The position numbers and the translations under genes were made by a program. Of a DNA stretch of 23,517 nt, positions 1 through 10,685 are shown in pieces; positions within the stretch are counted from its first letter, which is position 1; every line of letters begins with the position of its first letter. This stretch comes from Bacteroidales bacterium (GTDB lineage Bacteria > Bacteroidota > Bacteroidia > Bacteroidales > Bacteroidaceae). Where the stretch lies: assembly GCA_004558535.1 (NCBI GenBank), contig SFCP01000032.1, forward strand, positions 1-23,517, given 5' to 3'. The notes under the pieces were generated by a model. The model was given only the letters and a program-made list of their open reading frames with translations, was not told the DNA's origin and searched no databases.

Positions 1-16
1 AATAAAATCCATCAAC

Positions 17-2818
<2,802 letters not shown>

Positions 2819-2906
2819 ACCGCAGACTGCCGGACGCCCTTGTCTATGCGGCAGCAGGCGCCGTCCGTGCGCCCCATAGTATAAATCATCCCCCCATTTC
2901 CATTCC

Positions 2907-4256
2907 ATGAATTGGCAACAACTTATTTCCGACAAGCGTTTTGGCAAGGAGGAAAGCCATGAAGCCGCCGGCGAGCGCCGCACGGAGTTTCAGCGCGACT
3001 ATGACCGGCTGATTTTCTCGGCGCCCTTTCGCCGTATGCAGAACAAGACGCAGGTCTTCCCCCTGCCGGGCAGCATCTTCGTGCACAACCGTCTGACCCA
3101 CAGCCTCGAGGTAGGTTGCGTAGGGCGCTCGCTGGGCATGGATGTGGCCCGCGAGATTGCGGTGCGCCATCCCGGTTTGCAGTCCACGGCTCCGGCGGAC
3201 ATGGGCGCCATAGTTTCGGCGGCCTGTCTGGCCCACGATATGGGCAATCCGCCCTTTGGGCACAGCGGCGAGCGGGCCATCCGCAGTTTCTTTGCCGAGG
3301 GCAAGGGCAGCACGCTGCCCCACGGCGGAGCCGCCGGCCCCGACGTGCTCGGCGAGGTCACCTGGAACGACCTGACCCACTTCGACGGCAATGCCAACAC
3401 GTTTCGCCTGCTCACCCACCAGTTTGCCGGCCGGCGCCGCGGCGGTTTCGTGATGACCTATTCCACGCTGGCGGCCATTGTGAAGTATCCGTTTTCCTCC
3501 ACCCTCGACGGCGGCAAGTCCAAGTTCGGATTTTTCGAGTGCGAGCGGGCTGCCTATCATCGCATAGCCACCGAGTTGGGCATTCCGCTGACCGAGTCGG
3601 CCCGGGGCCTGCGCGGTGTGCGCCATCCGTTGGTCTATCTGGTCGAGGCGGCCGACGACATCTGCTACGAGGTCATGGACATCGAGGACGCCTTCAAGCT
3701 GCGCCTGCTGTCCTTCGAGGAGACGCAGGACCTGCTCCTCGGTTTCTTCACCCCCGAAGCGCGCCGCAGTCTCGAGGCACACTATCCCGCCGGCACCGAC
3801 CAGGGCGACCGTGTCGCCTACTATCGCTCCTGTGTCATCAATACCTTGGAAAGGGCCTGCGTAGACCTCTTCCTGCACCACGAGGAAGCCATTCTGGAGG
3901 GCACTTTCAGCGGTTCGCTCATCGACCATCTGCCCAATCCGCTTCGTGCGGCCTATCAGCGCTGCGAGCAGGTGGCCCGCAGCCGCATCTATTCCTCGAA
4001 GGAGGTGACCGACATAGATTTGGCGGGCTACCACATCATTTATACCCTTCTCGAACTCATGACCGAGGCCGTCATGGCGCCCGACAAGGCGTACAGCCGG
4101 CTGCTTCTGGGCCAGGTGTCGGCGCAGTATCAGTTGCAGGCCCCTACGCTCGACGAGCGCATCATGGCTGTGGTAGACTACATCTCGGGTATGACCGACG
4201 TCTACGCCCTCGACCTCTACCGCAAGATTAACGGCCATTCGCTTCCGGCGATTTAG
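2907..4256 (+). CDS. dgt: Dgt-type dNTP triphosphohydrolase (HD domain)
   Basis: Predicted deoxyguanosine triphosphate triphosphohydrolase, which cleaves dGTP to deoxyguanosine and triphosphate and so affects dNTP pools. The 449-residue protein shows the HD-domain metal ligands: His65 in NRLTHSLEV, His110-Asp111 in CLAHDMGNPPFGHSGE, and a later Asp near 250 in VEAADDICYEVMD. The GNPPFGHSGE stretch is characteristic of Dgt. The start is ATG at 2907; the upstream leader carries no Shine-Dalgarno sequence, which is normal for Bacteroidota. It lies between uvrA and a flippase gene in the same direction, with 48 bases to the next start, so co-transcription is possible. Substrate preference within the dNTPase family cannot be fixed from sequence. 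Confidence 0.93.
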   Translation: MNWQQLISDKRFGKEESHEAAGERRTEFQRDYDRLIFSAPFRRMQNKTQVFPLPGSIFVHNRLTHSLEVGCVGRSLGMDVAREIAVRHPGLQSTAPADMGAIVSAACLAHDMGNPPFGHSGERAIRSFFAEGKGSTLPHGGAAGPDVLGEVTWNDLTHFDGNANTFRLLTHQFAGRRRGGFVMTYSTLAAIVKYPFSSTLDGGKSKFGFFECERAAYHRIATELGIPLTESARGLRGVRHPLVYLVEAADDICYEVMDIEDAFKLRLLSFEETQDLLLGFFTPEARRSLEAHYPAGTDQGDRVAYYRSCVINTLERACVDLFLHHEEAILEGTFSGSLIDHLPNPLRAAYQRCEQVARSRIYSSKEVTDIDLAGYHIIYTLLELMTEAVMAPDKAYSRLLLGQVSAQYQLQAPTLDERIMAVVDYISGMTDVYALDLYRKINGHSLPAI

Positions 4257-4304
4257 GCCGCGGCCTCCCTCCCTCTCGTTCATCCAAATCCCAAGCATAC
4301 GTCA

Positions 4305-5744
4305 TTGTCCTACTCTAAGATACTCAAGTCCACGGGATTGCTCGGCAGCGTGCAGTTGCTCAGCGTGCTCATCTCCGTCGTGCGCAACAAGGCCGCGGCC
4401 GTGCTCATCGGCACGGTGGGTATGGGCCTGAGCGACCTCTATGCGCGCACCATCGAACTGCTGGCCAACTCCACCAACTTCGGACTGGCTGTCAGCGGTG
4501 TACGCCGCCTCTCCGTCCTCCACGAGGCCGGCGACCGCCGCGCCGTAGCCCATCACGTCCGCCTCTTGCGCACGTGGATTTTCCTGGCCGCCCTGCTTGG
4601 CGCCCTGCTGACCGCAGTCCTGGCCCCGCTCGTCAGCCTGTGGATGGGGGGCGACCTGTCCCACACGGGGTCGGTCCTGTTGCTCGCGCCGGCCGTCGCG
4701 CTGACCACACTGACCGGAGGCGAGATAGCCGTGCTGCGCGGCATCCGCCGGCTCAAGTCGATTGCCGTGACCTCCGTGCTGGTAGCCGGATTTACGCTGC
4801 TCATTGCCGTCCCCCTCTACCTGCTTTGGGGGCTGCGGAGTGTGACGTGGGTGATCCTGCTTACCACGGCGGCCACCTTTGCGGTGCAGCTGGCAGCCAC
4901 GTGGCGCAGTTTCCCCTACCGCATCAGCCCCCTGCGCAGCCGCTTCGTGCGCAGCGGTCTGCCCCTGCTCCGGCTCGGCATGGGCTACATCGCCGCCGGC
5001 ATTTGCAGCAGCGGAGCCGAGATGCTGGTGCGTACCACCCTGACGCGTTCGGCGGACGGACTGCACGCCGCGGGCCTCTATGCCGTCGGACTGACGCTCA
5101 CTGTGAGCTACGCGCGCATGGTCTTTGTGGCCATGGACGCCGACTATTTCCCGCGTCTCTCGGCAGCCTGTGCAGACCGCGGGCGACAGAATGCCACCGT
5201 CAATGCCCAAATCGACGTCCTCGTGCTGCTCATGACGTCCCTGCTCCTGCTGCTGGCGCTCTGTCTGCCATTCCTGGTCCGCCTGCTGTATTCCTCGGAG
5301 TTTCTGCCCGTGATGCCGATGGTCCTGGCTGCACTTCCCTATATGTACTTCAAGGCCGTCTATGCCCCTGCGGCCTATCTGAGCCTGGCCCATGGGGATT
5401 CGGTGACCTATGTCGTGATGGAGGTGCTCTATGACGCCGTCTTCATCGTGGCCGTCGTGGCGGGCTACCGGATTGGTGGCTTGCTCGGCGCCGGTATCGG
5501 CCTGTCGGTGGCCAATGCCTGCGACCTGTGCTTCATCCATCTGACCTATCGCCGCCGCTACGGCCTGCGCCTGCACCGCGCCACGCTGCAGCTCGTCGTC
5601 GTGCAGGGCCTGCTGCTTTCCGTAGGCTTGGCCGCCGCCGCTGCCGGCACGTCGTGGCAGCACCGCGCCGTTGGTGCGGCAGCACTCCTCGCCGCCGGTC
5701 TCTACGGCCTGTACCGCCTGCGGAGGCAGCGCCGAAAGATTTAA
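4305..5744 (+). CDS. Wzx/RfbX-like polysaccharide flippase
   Basis: Predicted multi-spanning inner-membrane protein of the oligosaccharide flippase family (MOP superfamily, COG2244 type), which moves lipid-linked glycans across the membrane. The 479-residue product is hydrophobic throughout, with many membrane segments separated by short Arg-rich loops. Its N-terminal half (KILKSTGLLGSVQ, then VVRNKAAAVLIGTVGMG) resembles O-antigen translocases of Bacteroidales. The start is TTG at 4305. Between the in-frame dgt stop at 4254-4256 and this point there is no ATG or GTG in frame, so a TTG start is the simplest reading. No glycosyltransferase genes surround it, so the glycan it serves is unknown. 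The 3' end faces the minus-strand transcript predicted from the repeat element at 5826-6060. Confidence 0.85.
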   Translation: MSYSKILKSTGLLGSVQLLSVLISVVRNKAAAVLIGTVGMGLSDLYARTIELLANSTNFGLAVSGVRRLSVLHEAGDRRAVAHHVRLLRTWIFLAALLGALLTAVLAPLVSLWMGGDLSHTGSVLLLAPAVALTTLTGGEIAVLRGIRRLKSIAVTSVLVAGFTLLIAVPLYLLWGLRSVTWVILLTTAATFAVQLAATWRSFPYRISPLRSRFVRSGLPLLRLGMGYIAAGICSSGAEMLVRTTLTRSADGLHAAGLYAVGLTLTVSYARMVFVAMDADYFPRLSAACADRGRQNATVNAQIDVLVLLMTSLLLLLALCLPFLVRLLYSSEFLPVMPMVLAALPYMYFKAVYAPAAYLSLAHGDSVTYVVMEVLYDAVFIVAVVAGYRIGGLLGAGIGLSVANACDLCFIHLTYRRRYGLRLHRATLQLVVVQGLLLSVGLAAAAAGTSWQHRAVGAAALLAAGLYGLYRLRRQRRKI

Positions 5745-5825
5745 TATAAACTTTCTTAACGAGGGCTTTTATGCCCATTTTTGTCGCATGCCGCGGCCGC
5801 CTGTTTTGCCGCCCGGGGCACGCCG

Positions 5826-5888
5826 GAAAAAATAAGTACGACTTAGGAAAAACTACAAAGCACTTAGTTGAAACTACAAAGGACTTGG
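5826..5888 (+). repeat. 21-bp repeat array, element copy 1 (three units)
   Basis: Three units of exactly 21 bases at 5826-5846, 5847-5867 and 5868-5888. The second and third carry the core ACTACAAAGSACTTRG. The first is a diverged unit ending in AAGTACGACTTAG, close to the last unit of the copy at 23363-23383. All end in ACTTAG or ACTTGG in the same phase. The same array occurs at 16270-16353 and 23300-23383. It lies downstream of the minus-strand promoter and hairpin of the same element, so a read-through transcript would carry the complement of the core. Confidence 0.88.
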
Positions 5889-5955
5889 AAACGAACTGCC
5901 GGCTTTCTGATTTTGCCGAAAACTGCCGTTTCACGGTCCGGAGGGGGGATAAAGC

Positions 5956-5991
5956 AAAGGAGGAAGCCGCCAGTGCGCGACTTCCTCCTTT
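5956..5991 (-). terminator. GGAGGAAG hairpin of element copy 1
   Basis: Perfect 11-bp stem (AAAGGAGGAAG with CTTCCTCCTTT), extended by three more pairs after one mismatch. Read on the minus strand it starts about 10 bases after the promoter box and is followed by CTTTGCTTTATC, a broken T tract. It resembles an intrinsic terminator placed almost at the transcript's 5' end. Confidence 0.75.
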
Positions 5992-6001
5992 TGGGCTAAT
6001 G

Positions 6002-6033
6002 CAAAGATACAGCATTTTTCGGCGAAATCCAAA
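6002..6033 (-). promoter_or_regulatory. Bacteroidota-type promoter of element copy 1
   Basis: On the minus strand: TTTG (6033-6030), 20 bases, then TATCTTTG (6009-6002), matching the TTTG and TAnnTTTG boxes of Bacteroidota sigma-ABfr promoters. The spacer holds the small palindrome TTTCGCCGAAA. Copies 2 and 3 have the same two boxes with the same 20-base spacing. Confidence 0.75.
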
Positions 6034-6182
6034 TTCGGCATTTCCCCTTTTAACATTTCGCGCAGCAGACGGCCACCCGCGCTCCGTAGCGGCCTTGCTG
6101 TGCCGGCTTGCACCTGCGACGAGCGCACTTCAATTCCCCATTTTTTTTCTAAAATGATACATTATAAGCCCGATAGGTGCCC

Positions 6183-6209
6183 TTGTGTGTAATTTTATTC
6201 CTAACTTTG
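6183..6209 (+). promoter_or_regulatory. Promoter of the DUF4836 lipoprotein gene
   Basis: A -7 box TAACTTTG at 6202-6209 matches TAnnTTTG. A TTG lies at 6183-6185, giving a 16-base spacer that is slightly short. The leader of about 95 bases to the ATG is AT-rich and contains several near-repeats of CCTAAT-like hexamers at 6257-6292, followed by an A8 run. Confidence 0.6.
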
Positions 6210-6310
6210 CAAAACATAGGGGCCGGCATCCCATCAAAGCAGGCCTCATGCAGCACCAAAATTCCTAAATCCTAATTCCTGATTTCTAATTCAAAAAAAA
6301 TAGAATCGAT

Positions 6311-8092
6311 ATGTTACGCAAAATCAAACAATCGCTGCTGTTGTTGCCCCTTGTGGCAGCACTGCTCAGCTCCTGCTCCGGCACGCCCGACTCCGCGCGC
6401 CTCATTCCCAAGGATGCCATCGTCGTGATGGGCTTCAATATGAAGGATTTCGCCGACCAGGCCGACATGGGCGACCAGGAAGAAGCCTCCGCCACACTGG
6501 AGAAGCTCTTGAAAAACGATGACGTGAGCGCAAAGACACGCGAAAAGATCCTGGAATTGTGGGAAGACCCCGGCATGACAGGCTTCGACTTGTCGGAAAC
6601 CATGTTCTTCTTCGTATCCGAATCCTTTACCAATAATTATGCCTTTGTGGGCGGCGTGAGCGATGAGGACGACCTGAAGGACTTCCTCGACCTACTGGCC
6701 AAGGAAGACGTCTGCACGAAGGCGCACAAGTACAGCGACCTCTATTACAGCGTATTCGACGGAAACAGCTTGCTGGCCTTCGACGATGATTTCTTCGTAT
6801 TCACTCCAATCACTTGGGAGCAGCGCAGCAAGTCCGACGACATCGACGACGCAGCCCGGCTGGCTGTGGACGAAGTCAAGACCCTGTTCGATCAGAAAAA
6901 GGAAAAGAGCATAGCCGACAATGATCAGTTTGCCGAGCTCTGCTCGCGCGACGGATTTATGACCTTGTTCGTCAATGGTCCGGGATTTGAGGATATTCCC
7001 CAAGCCGAGAGAGAACTGAAACAAATCGAGGAGAAAACGGGCATCCGTATCCAGGATTACGACGTCCTGGCCACCCTGGCTACCGACAAGGGCGAGACTG
7101 TGTTCGAAGCAGAACTCGTGGGCACCACCGAGGCTGCACAGAAGAAACTGGAAGACCTGGGCAAGTACTCCAAGACCATTCAGGGCAACTACCTCAGCTA
7201 CCTGGATGCCAACGCCATCTTCACAATGGCATTCGGAAACAACGGAAAGGATCAGCTGGACCTGCTCAACAAGAGCGGATTGATGGGAGAACTGTGTGAT
7301 GCGGAGTATCAGGGCATCGCCGGCGAGCTGCTGAAAAACCTCAACGGCGACGTGGCGTTGCAGTTGACGACAGTAGAGGCAGACGGCCAGCCCGAATTCG
7401 CCCTCTATGCCGCTTCCGACAAGTCGGACGGCATCCAGCAGTTTGGCGAAATGCTTGTACAGAACAACGTGGCCTCCATGATGGAACCGAACAAGTTCCT
7501 CGTGCCGCTCAGCAGCCTGAAGAACATGAACGGCGGCTCCTCGTACAATGACAGCTACTACGACGAATATGTGATGGACTCGTTGGCCGCCGAGGAATTC
7601 CAGCCAGACAGCAACGAGCCCGAGCTCGAATGCTATGGGCCCGATCCCGACTGCGACGAGTACGAGCTCAACCGCTACGGGCCCGAGCCGGACTGCTATG
7701 CCGACTACGCCACTGAGCCCCAGTCCGGAAAAGACTGCAACTGCCTCTTCGGCTGGAAGCAGGGAGCCGCCTACATGGTTGTCGGCCCCAATCCCACAGC
7801 TTTCCAGAAGCCCGGCAAGGTCATCGACAAGGCACCCTTTGAAAACCGCAAGTTCTATGCACGCTTCAATTTTGCCGCACTGGTGAAGTCGCCCCTGATG
7901 CGGGCCAACGAGGGCTCGCCCGATACAGACATCGCCATAGCTTTCCTCAAGTTGTTCGATTATGTTGAGGCTTATATCGACGCCGAAAACCCGTACCGGC
8001 TGGGCCTGCGCGTCGTGATGGTCGACAAGGAAAATTCGCCCGCCAAGACGCTGATCGAAGCCTTCTTCAAGGAAATGAGGAAACAACTCTAA
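6311..8092 (+). CDS. DUF4836 family lipoprotein
   Basis: Predicted lipoprotein of 593 residues. The N-terminal signal (LLLLPLVAALLSSC) ends in a lipobox with Cys22. Shortly after, SARLIPKDAIVVMGFNMKDF is the typical opening of DUF4836, a Bacteroidota family of unknown function. The body is acidic and mixed in structure. Near residues 438-465 a 14-residue period repeats (ELECYGPDPDCDEY, then ELNRYGPEPDC), giving a Cys-, Tyr-, Pro- and acid-rich insert followed by further Cys residues (KDCNC). ATG at 6311 is preceded by an A-rich leader, as usual in this phylum. It has its own promoter upstream and a strong terminator downstream, so it is probably a single-gene unit. No function should be assigned beyond an envelope lipoprotein. 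Confidence 0.85.
   Translation: MLRKIKQSLLLLPLVAALLSSCSGTPDSARLIPKDAIVVMGFNMKDFADQADMGDQEEASATLEKLLKNDDVSAKTREKILELWEDPGMTGFDLSETMFFFVSESFTNNYAFVGGVSDEDDLKDFLDLLAKEDVCTKAHKYSDLYYSVFDGNSLLAFDDDFFVFTPITWEQRSKSDDIDDAARLAVDEVKTLFDQKKEKSIADNDQFAELCSRDGFMTLFVNGPGFEDIPQAERELKQIEEKTGIRIQDYDVLATLATDKGETVFEAELVGTTEAAQKKLEDLGKYSKTIQGNYLSYLDANAIFTMAFGNNGKDQLDLLNKSGLMGELCDAEYQGIAGELLKNLNGDVALQLTTVEADGQPEFALYAASDKSDGIQQFGEMLVQNNVASMMEPNKFLVPLSSLKNMNGGSSYNDSYYDEYVMDSLAAEEFQPDSNEPELECYGPDPDCDEYELNRYGPEPDCYADYATEPQSGKDCNCLFGWKQGAAYMVVGPNPTAFQKPGKVIDKAPFENRKFYARFNFAALVKSPLMRANEGSPDTDIAIAFLKLFDYVEAYIDAENPYRLGLRVVMVDKENSPAKTLIEAFFKEMRKQL
7622..7705 (+). repeat. Two 42-base coding repeats in the DUF4836 gene
   Basis: In-frame duplication: GAGCTC at 7622 and again at 7664 each begins a unit coding for about 14 residues, EL-x-x-YGP-D/E-PDC followed by acidic and Tyr residues. 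The copies differ at many third positions, so the duplication is not recent or is held by selection on the protein. Confidence 0.7.
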
Positions 8093-8119
8093 GCGAGGGC
8101 AACCGCCTTCGTCCTGCTA

Positions 8120-8164
8120 ACGAAAGGCCCCCTTACCGACACCGGCCGGCAAGGGGGCTTTCGT
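8120..8164 (+). terminator. Hairpin terminator after the DUF4836 gene
   Basis: Long inverted repeat: ACGAAAGGCCCCCTTACCG pairs with CCGGCAAGGGGGCTTTCGT, with one bulged G and one mismatch. It lies 28 bases after the stop at 8092. There is no long T run, but the GC-rich stem flanked by AAAG/CTTT is typical of Bacteroidota terminators. Confidence 0.8.
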
Positions 8165-8239
8165 CAGAAGCCGCTGCGCCGGGACAAGCGGCACTTGCCC
8201 TGTCCCGCCTGCGGCATATCACCGAATAACACCCTCCCC

Positions 8240-9466
8240 ATGCTACTCTGGAAACTCCTGCGACGCCACTTCTCGGCCATACAGCTGGCCGGCTTCTTTC
8301 TGGCCAATCTCATCGGCTTGGGCATCGTGCTGGCCGGCCTGCAATTCTACTGTGACGTGCTGCCCATCTTCACCGCCGGCGACAGCTTCATGAAGAAGGA
8401 GTACATCGTCGTCACAAAACACGTGGGCGTGGGCCACGCCATGCACGGCACGACGCCCGCCTTCGGCGAGAGCGAAATCCGCGAGCTTGACGAGCAGGAC
8501 TTCACGCAGGCCGTGGGACGCTTCACGCCCGCCTGCTTCGACGTCTATGCCCAAATCGGCGGTGACGCGGCGGGAATGACTTTCGGCACGGACATGTTTT
8601 TCGAGTCCATCCCCGATGAATTTATCGATACCGACCTGAGCGACTGGCACTACGACGCCGGGAGCGACACCATACCCGTCATACTGCCGAAGAACTACCT
8701 GAACCTCTACAACTTCGGCTTCGCCGGCAGCCGCGGACTGCCCGCCATCTCCGAGGGACTGGTCGGCATGATTACCATCCGCTTCCGCCTGCGCGGTTCG
8801 CACGGACAGTGGGACAAGCCGGGACGCGTCGTGGCATTTTCCAATCGGCTCAACACCATCCTGGTGCCCCAGACCTTCATGGAACACGCCAACGCCACCC
8901 TCTCGCCCGACCGAAAGCCGCAGCCCGCACGCCTTATCATCGACGTGGAAAACCCCGCCGATGAAAATATCGCACGCTACCTGACCGAGCACAACTATGA
9001 GACCGAAGCCGGCGGCGGGGACAACGGACGCACCGCCTACTTCCTGCGCCTCACCGTGGGCATCGTTGCGGCCGTGGGCCTGCTTATCTGCGCATTGTCG
9101 CTCTACGTGCTGCTCCTCAGCCTATTCCTGCTCCTGCAGAAGCACACCGAGAAAATCGACAACCTCCTGCTCATCGGTTACCGACCGGCCACCGTGGCGC
9201 GCCCCTTCCACCTGCTCGCCCTGGGGCTTGGTGCCGGCAGCTGGCTGCTGGCTACCGCCATCGTGCTCCTGCTCCGACGACACTACTTGCCCGAACTGCA
9301 AAACGTCTACCCGGCCCTGACCACCGAAGCGCCCTTGCCCACAATACTGGCAGGCACTGCGCTCTTTCTGCTCATGGCTGCGCTCAACTATGTAGCCGTC
9401 AGGCGAAAAATCAAAGCCGTATGGAACCTGCATAAAGCCGGCTCTGCCCGAAAAGCAAAGGGTTAG
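8240..9466 (+). CDS. FtsX/MacB-like ABC transporter permease
   Basis: Predicted inner-membrane permease of the FtsX-like type, 408 residues from ATG 8240. A TTG 45 bases upstream would add 15 unconvincing residues (Cys- and Pro-rich), so the ATG is preferred. The order is an N-terminal membrane segment (residues ~15-37), a large extracytoplasmic domain (~45-265), then three further membrane segments (~275-315, ~330-355, ~370-390) and a basic tail. The pattern MKKEYIVV and NLYNFGFAGSRGLP, with the LLLLQKHTEKIDNLLLIGY loop, matches a Bacteroidales permease group that I recall as annotated FtsX-like. No ATPase gene lies beside it, so its partner is elsewhere or absent. It is flanked by terminators on both sides, indicating its own transcription unit. 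Confidence 0.82.
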   Translation: MLLWKLLRRHFSAIQLAGFFLANLIGLGIVLAGLQFYCDVLPIFTAGDSFMKKEYIVVTKHVGVGHAMHGTTPAFGESEIRELDEQDFTQAVGRFTPACFDVYAQIGGDAAGMTFGTDMFFESIPDEFIDTDLSDWHYDAGSDTIPVILPKNYLNLYNFGFAGSRGLPAISEGLVGMITIRFRLRGSHGQWDKPGRVVAFSNRLNTILVPQTFMEHANATLSPDRKPQPARLIIDVENPADENIARYLTEHNYETEAGGGDNGRTAYFLRLTVGIVAAVGLLICALSLYVLLLSLFLLLQKHTEKIDNLLLIGYRPATVARPFHLLALGLGAGSWLLATAIVLLLRRHYLPELQNVYPALTTEAPLPTILAGTALFLLMAALNYVAVRRKIKAVWNLHKAGSARKAKG

Positions 9467-9491
9467 AACCTGCTGGAAGTGACAAATTGCC

Positions 9492-9522
9492 GAAAAATCC
9501 CGCCCGAAAGGTGGGATTTTTC
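9492..9522 (+). terminator. Intrinsic terminator after the permease gene
   Basis: Near-perfect hairpin: GAAAAATCCCGCC, loop CGAAA, GGTGGGATTTTTC, with one G-T pair and a T5 run in the 3' arm. The A5/T5 ends mean it could work in both directions. It lies 25 bases after the permease stop. Confidence 0.88.
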
Positions 9523-9550
9523 AGAATTAGCTAACTTTTTTCGGGGAATA

Positions 9551-9582
9551 GTTTCCACTTGTATAATTATTGAGTAAATTTG
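9551..9582 (+). promoter_or_regulatory. Promoter of the Lrp-type regulator gene
   Basis: TAAATTTG at 9575-9582 matches the TAnnTTTG box. GTTT at 9551-9554 is a partial upstream box with a 20-base spacer. Its position argues against a TTG start at 9580 for the next gene and supports ATG 9670. Confidence 0.55.
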
Positions 9583-9669
9583 CCGCCCGCGGAGCAGAAC
9601 AAATTACACCAAAGTGAAAGCACCGCTCCCACCTCGATTAAAGAACCAACACGTAACGAATCACTACCT

Positions 9670-10248
9670 ATGAAAAAAGTTGACCTGCTGGATTTGAAAA
9701 TCCTCCAAATCATCACGATGGACGCTCGCGTCCCGTTCAAGGACGTAGCTGAAGCCTGCGGCGTTTCGCGTGCAGCCATTCACCAGAGAGTCCTGCGCCT
9801 GACAGAGGCCGGCGTCATCACCGGATCGGGCTACAATGTCTTTGCCAAGCAAATCGGATATAGCACCTGCACCTACGTAGGTATCAAGCTGGAGCGCGGA
9901 TCCATGTACAAGGAGGTCGCTGCCGAGCTGGAAAAAATCCGCGAAATCGTGGAGTGCCACTTTACAACGGGACCGTACACCATGCTCGTGAAGCTGTATT
10001 GCCGCGACAACGAACATCTGATGGAGCTTCTCAACAATCATATCCAGGAAATACCCGGCGTGGTCTCGACCGAAACACTTATTTCCCTCGAACAGTCCTT
10101 CGCGCGACAAGTACCGGTCGTCCTGCCCAGCAAAGAGGGAACACTGAGCTCGCGAAAGATGAAGGCGCTCATGGAACGCATGAACGCAGAGGGCGTCATC
10201 GTAGATGATCCCGAGGAAACCAGCGAATCGTTGCTCAACAGAGGATAA
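9670..10248 (+). CDS. Lrp/AsnC family transcriptional regulator
   Basis: Predicted DNA-binding regulator of 192 residues from ATG 9670. The N-terminal winged helix-turn-helix starts with VDLLDLKILQIITMDARVPFKDVAEACGVS-type sequence (residues ~4-50), where SRAAIHQRVLRL is the recognition helix. The ligand-binding RAM (AsnC_trans_reg) domain follows (~60-140), ending PGVVSTETLISLEQS. A C-terminal extension of roughly 45 residues beyond the usual Lrp length carries a basic helix (SSRKMKALMERM) and an acidic end. Family members sense amino acids and act as oligomers. A neighbouring peptidase gene at 10686 would fit amino-acid control, but that link is inference. The promoter-like box at 9575 would put a leader of about 80 bases before the start. 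Confidence 0.92.
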   Translation: MKKVDLLDLKILQIITMDARVPFKDVAEACGVSRAAIHQRVLRLTEAGVITGSGYNVFAKQIGYSTCTYVGIKLERGSMYKEVAAELEKIREIVECHFTTGPYTMLVKLYCRDNEHLMELLNNHIQEIPGVVSTETLISLEQSFARQVPVVLPSKEGTLSSRKMKALMERMNAEGVIVDDPEETSESLLNRG

Positions 10249-10345
10249 AGGGACCGATAAAGTCCTATGCGCTTGCTCGCAGCGACCACATTGGCGCGTG
10301 CAATGACCCTGCATTTTCACCCATCACCCACAAAAATCAAATCAC

Positions 10346-10633
10346 ATGACTTGGCAAGGCCTCCTGCTCGGCGCTGCAACGTTTCTCATCATAGGTATTT
10401 TTCATCCCATCGTCATCAAGACGGAATACTACTTTGGCACAAAGCCCTGGTGGGTGTTCCTGCTCCTCGGCATAGCCGGCGCCGGCGCCGCACTGCTCGT
10501 GGAAGACCTCTTCTGGAGCGCCTTGTGCAGCATCATCGGCTTCTCGTCGCTCTGGACCATCAAGGAGCTTTTTGAACAAAAGGAAAGAGTGGAAAAAGGC
10601 TGGTTTCCCCGAAATCCAAAAAGGAAGAAATAA
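10346..10633 (+). CDS. DUF4491 family small membrane protein
   Basis: Predicted 95-residue membrane protein matching the short DUF4491 family, whose function is unknown. It has three hydrophobic stretches (residues ~5-25, ~35-52, ~55-70) with the characteristic FHPIVIKTEYYFGTKPWW between the first two, and a basic C-terminal tail (ERVEKGWFPRNPKRKK) expected in the cytoplasm. Start ATG 10346 follows an A-rich leader. It lies 97 bases after the regulator and 52 bases before the peptidase fusion, all on the same strand. Confidence 0.85.
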   Translation: MTWQGLLLGAATFLIIGIFHPIVIKTEYYFGTKPWWVFLLLGIAGAGAALLVEDLFWSALCSIIGFSSLWTIKELFEQKERVEKGWFPRNPKRKK

Positions 10634-10685
10634 TGCCCCGGCACCACTATACAATATTATATATAAGAGTACCCAATAAATAAGA

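Larger units (their letters stand above)
5826..6060 (-). repeat. Dispersed intergenic element, copy 1 (whole)
   Basis: Full extent of the first copy, on the minus strand: a conserved upstream block (GAAATGTTAAAA at 6048-6059), a promoter (6002-6033), a hairpin (5956-5991) and a 21-bp array (5826-5888). The upstream block and promoter align closely with copy 2 (CAAATGTTAAAA at 16148-16159, then GGG, GCCG and ATTTG at matching places). The rest of the 566-base gap between 5744 and 6311 holds the promoter of the following gene at 6183-6209. I see nothing else in it, and short open frames crossing it are not supported. Confidence 0.8.

Noticed and set aside
4302..5663. Long minus-strand open frame opposite the flippase gene.
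   Set aside because: Its product is a Gln-, His- and Gly-rich string typical of antisense frames, while the plus-strand product has clear membrane segments and family features.
5826..5888. CRISPR array.
   Set aside because: Units are directly adjacent at 21 bp with no spacers, and there are no cas genes.
5771..6157. Plus-strand open frame of 128 codons in the gap after the flippase.
   Set aside because: It runs across the array, the hairpin and the promoter of element copy 1, has no family features and no counterpart at the other copies.
8195..8239. Upstream TTG start for the FtsX-like permease.
   Set aside because: It would add Cys- and Pro-rich residues before a normal N-terminal membrane segment; ATG 8240 gives the expected start.
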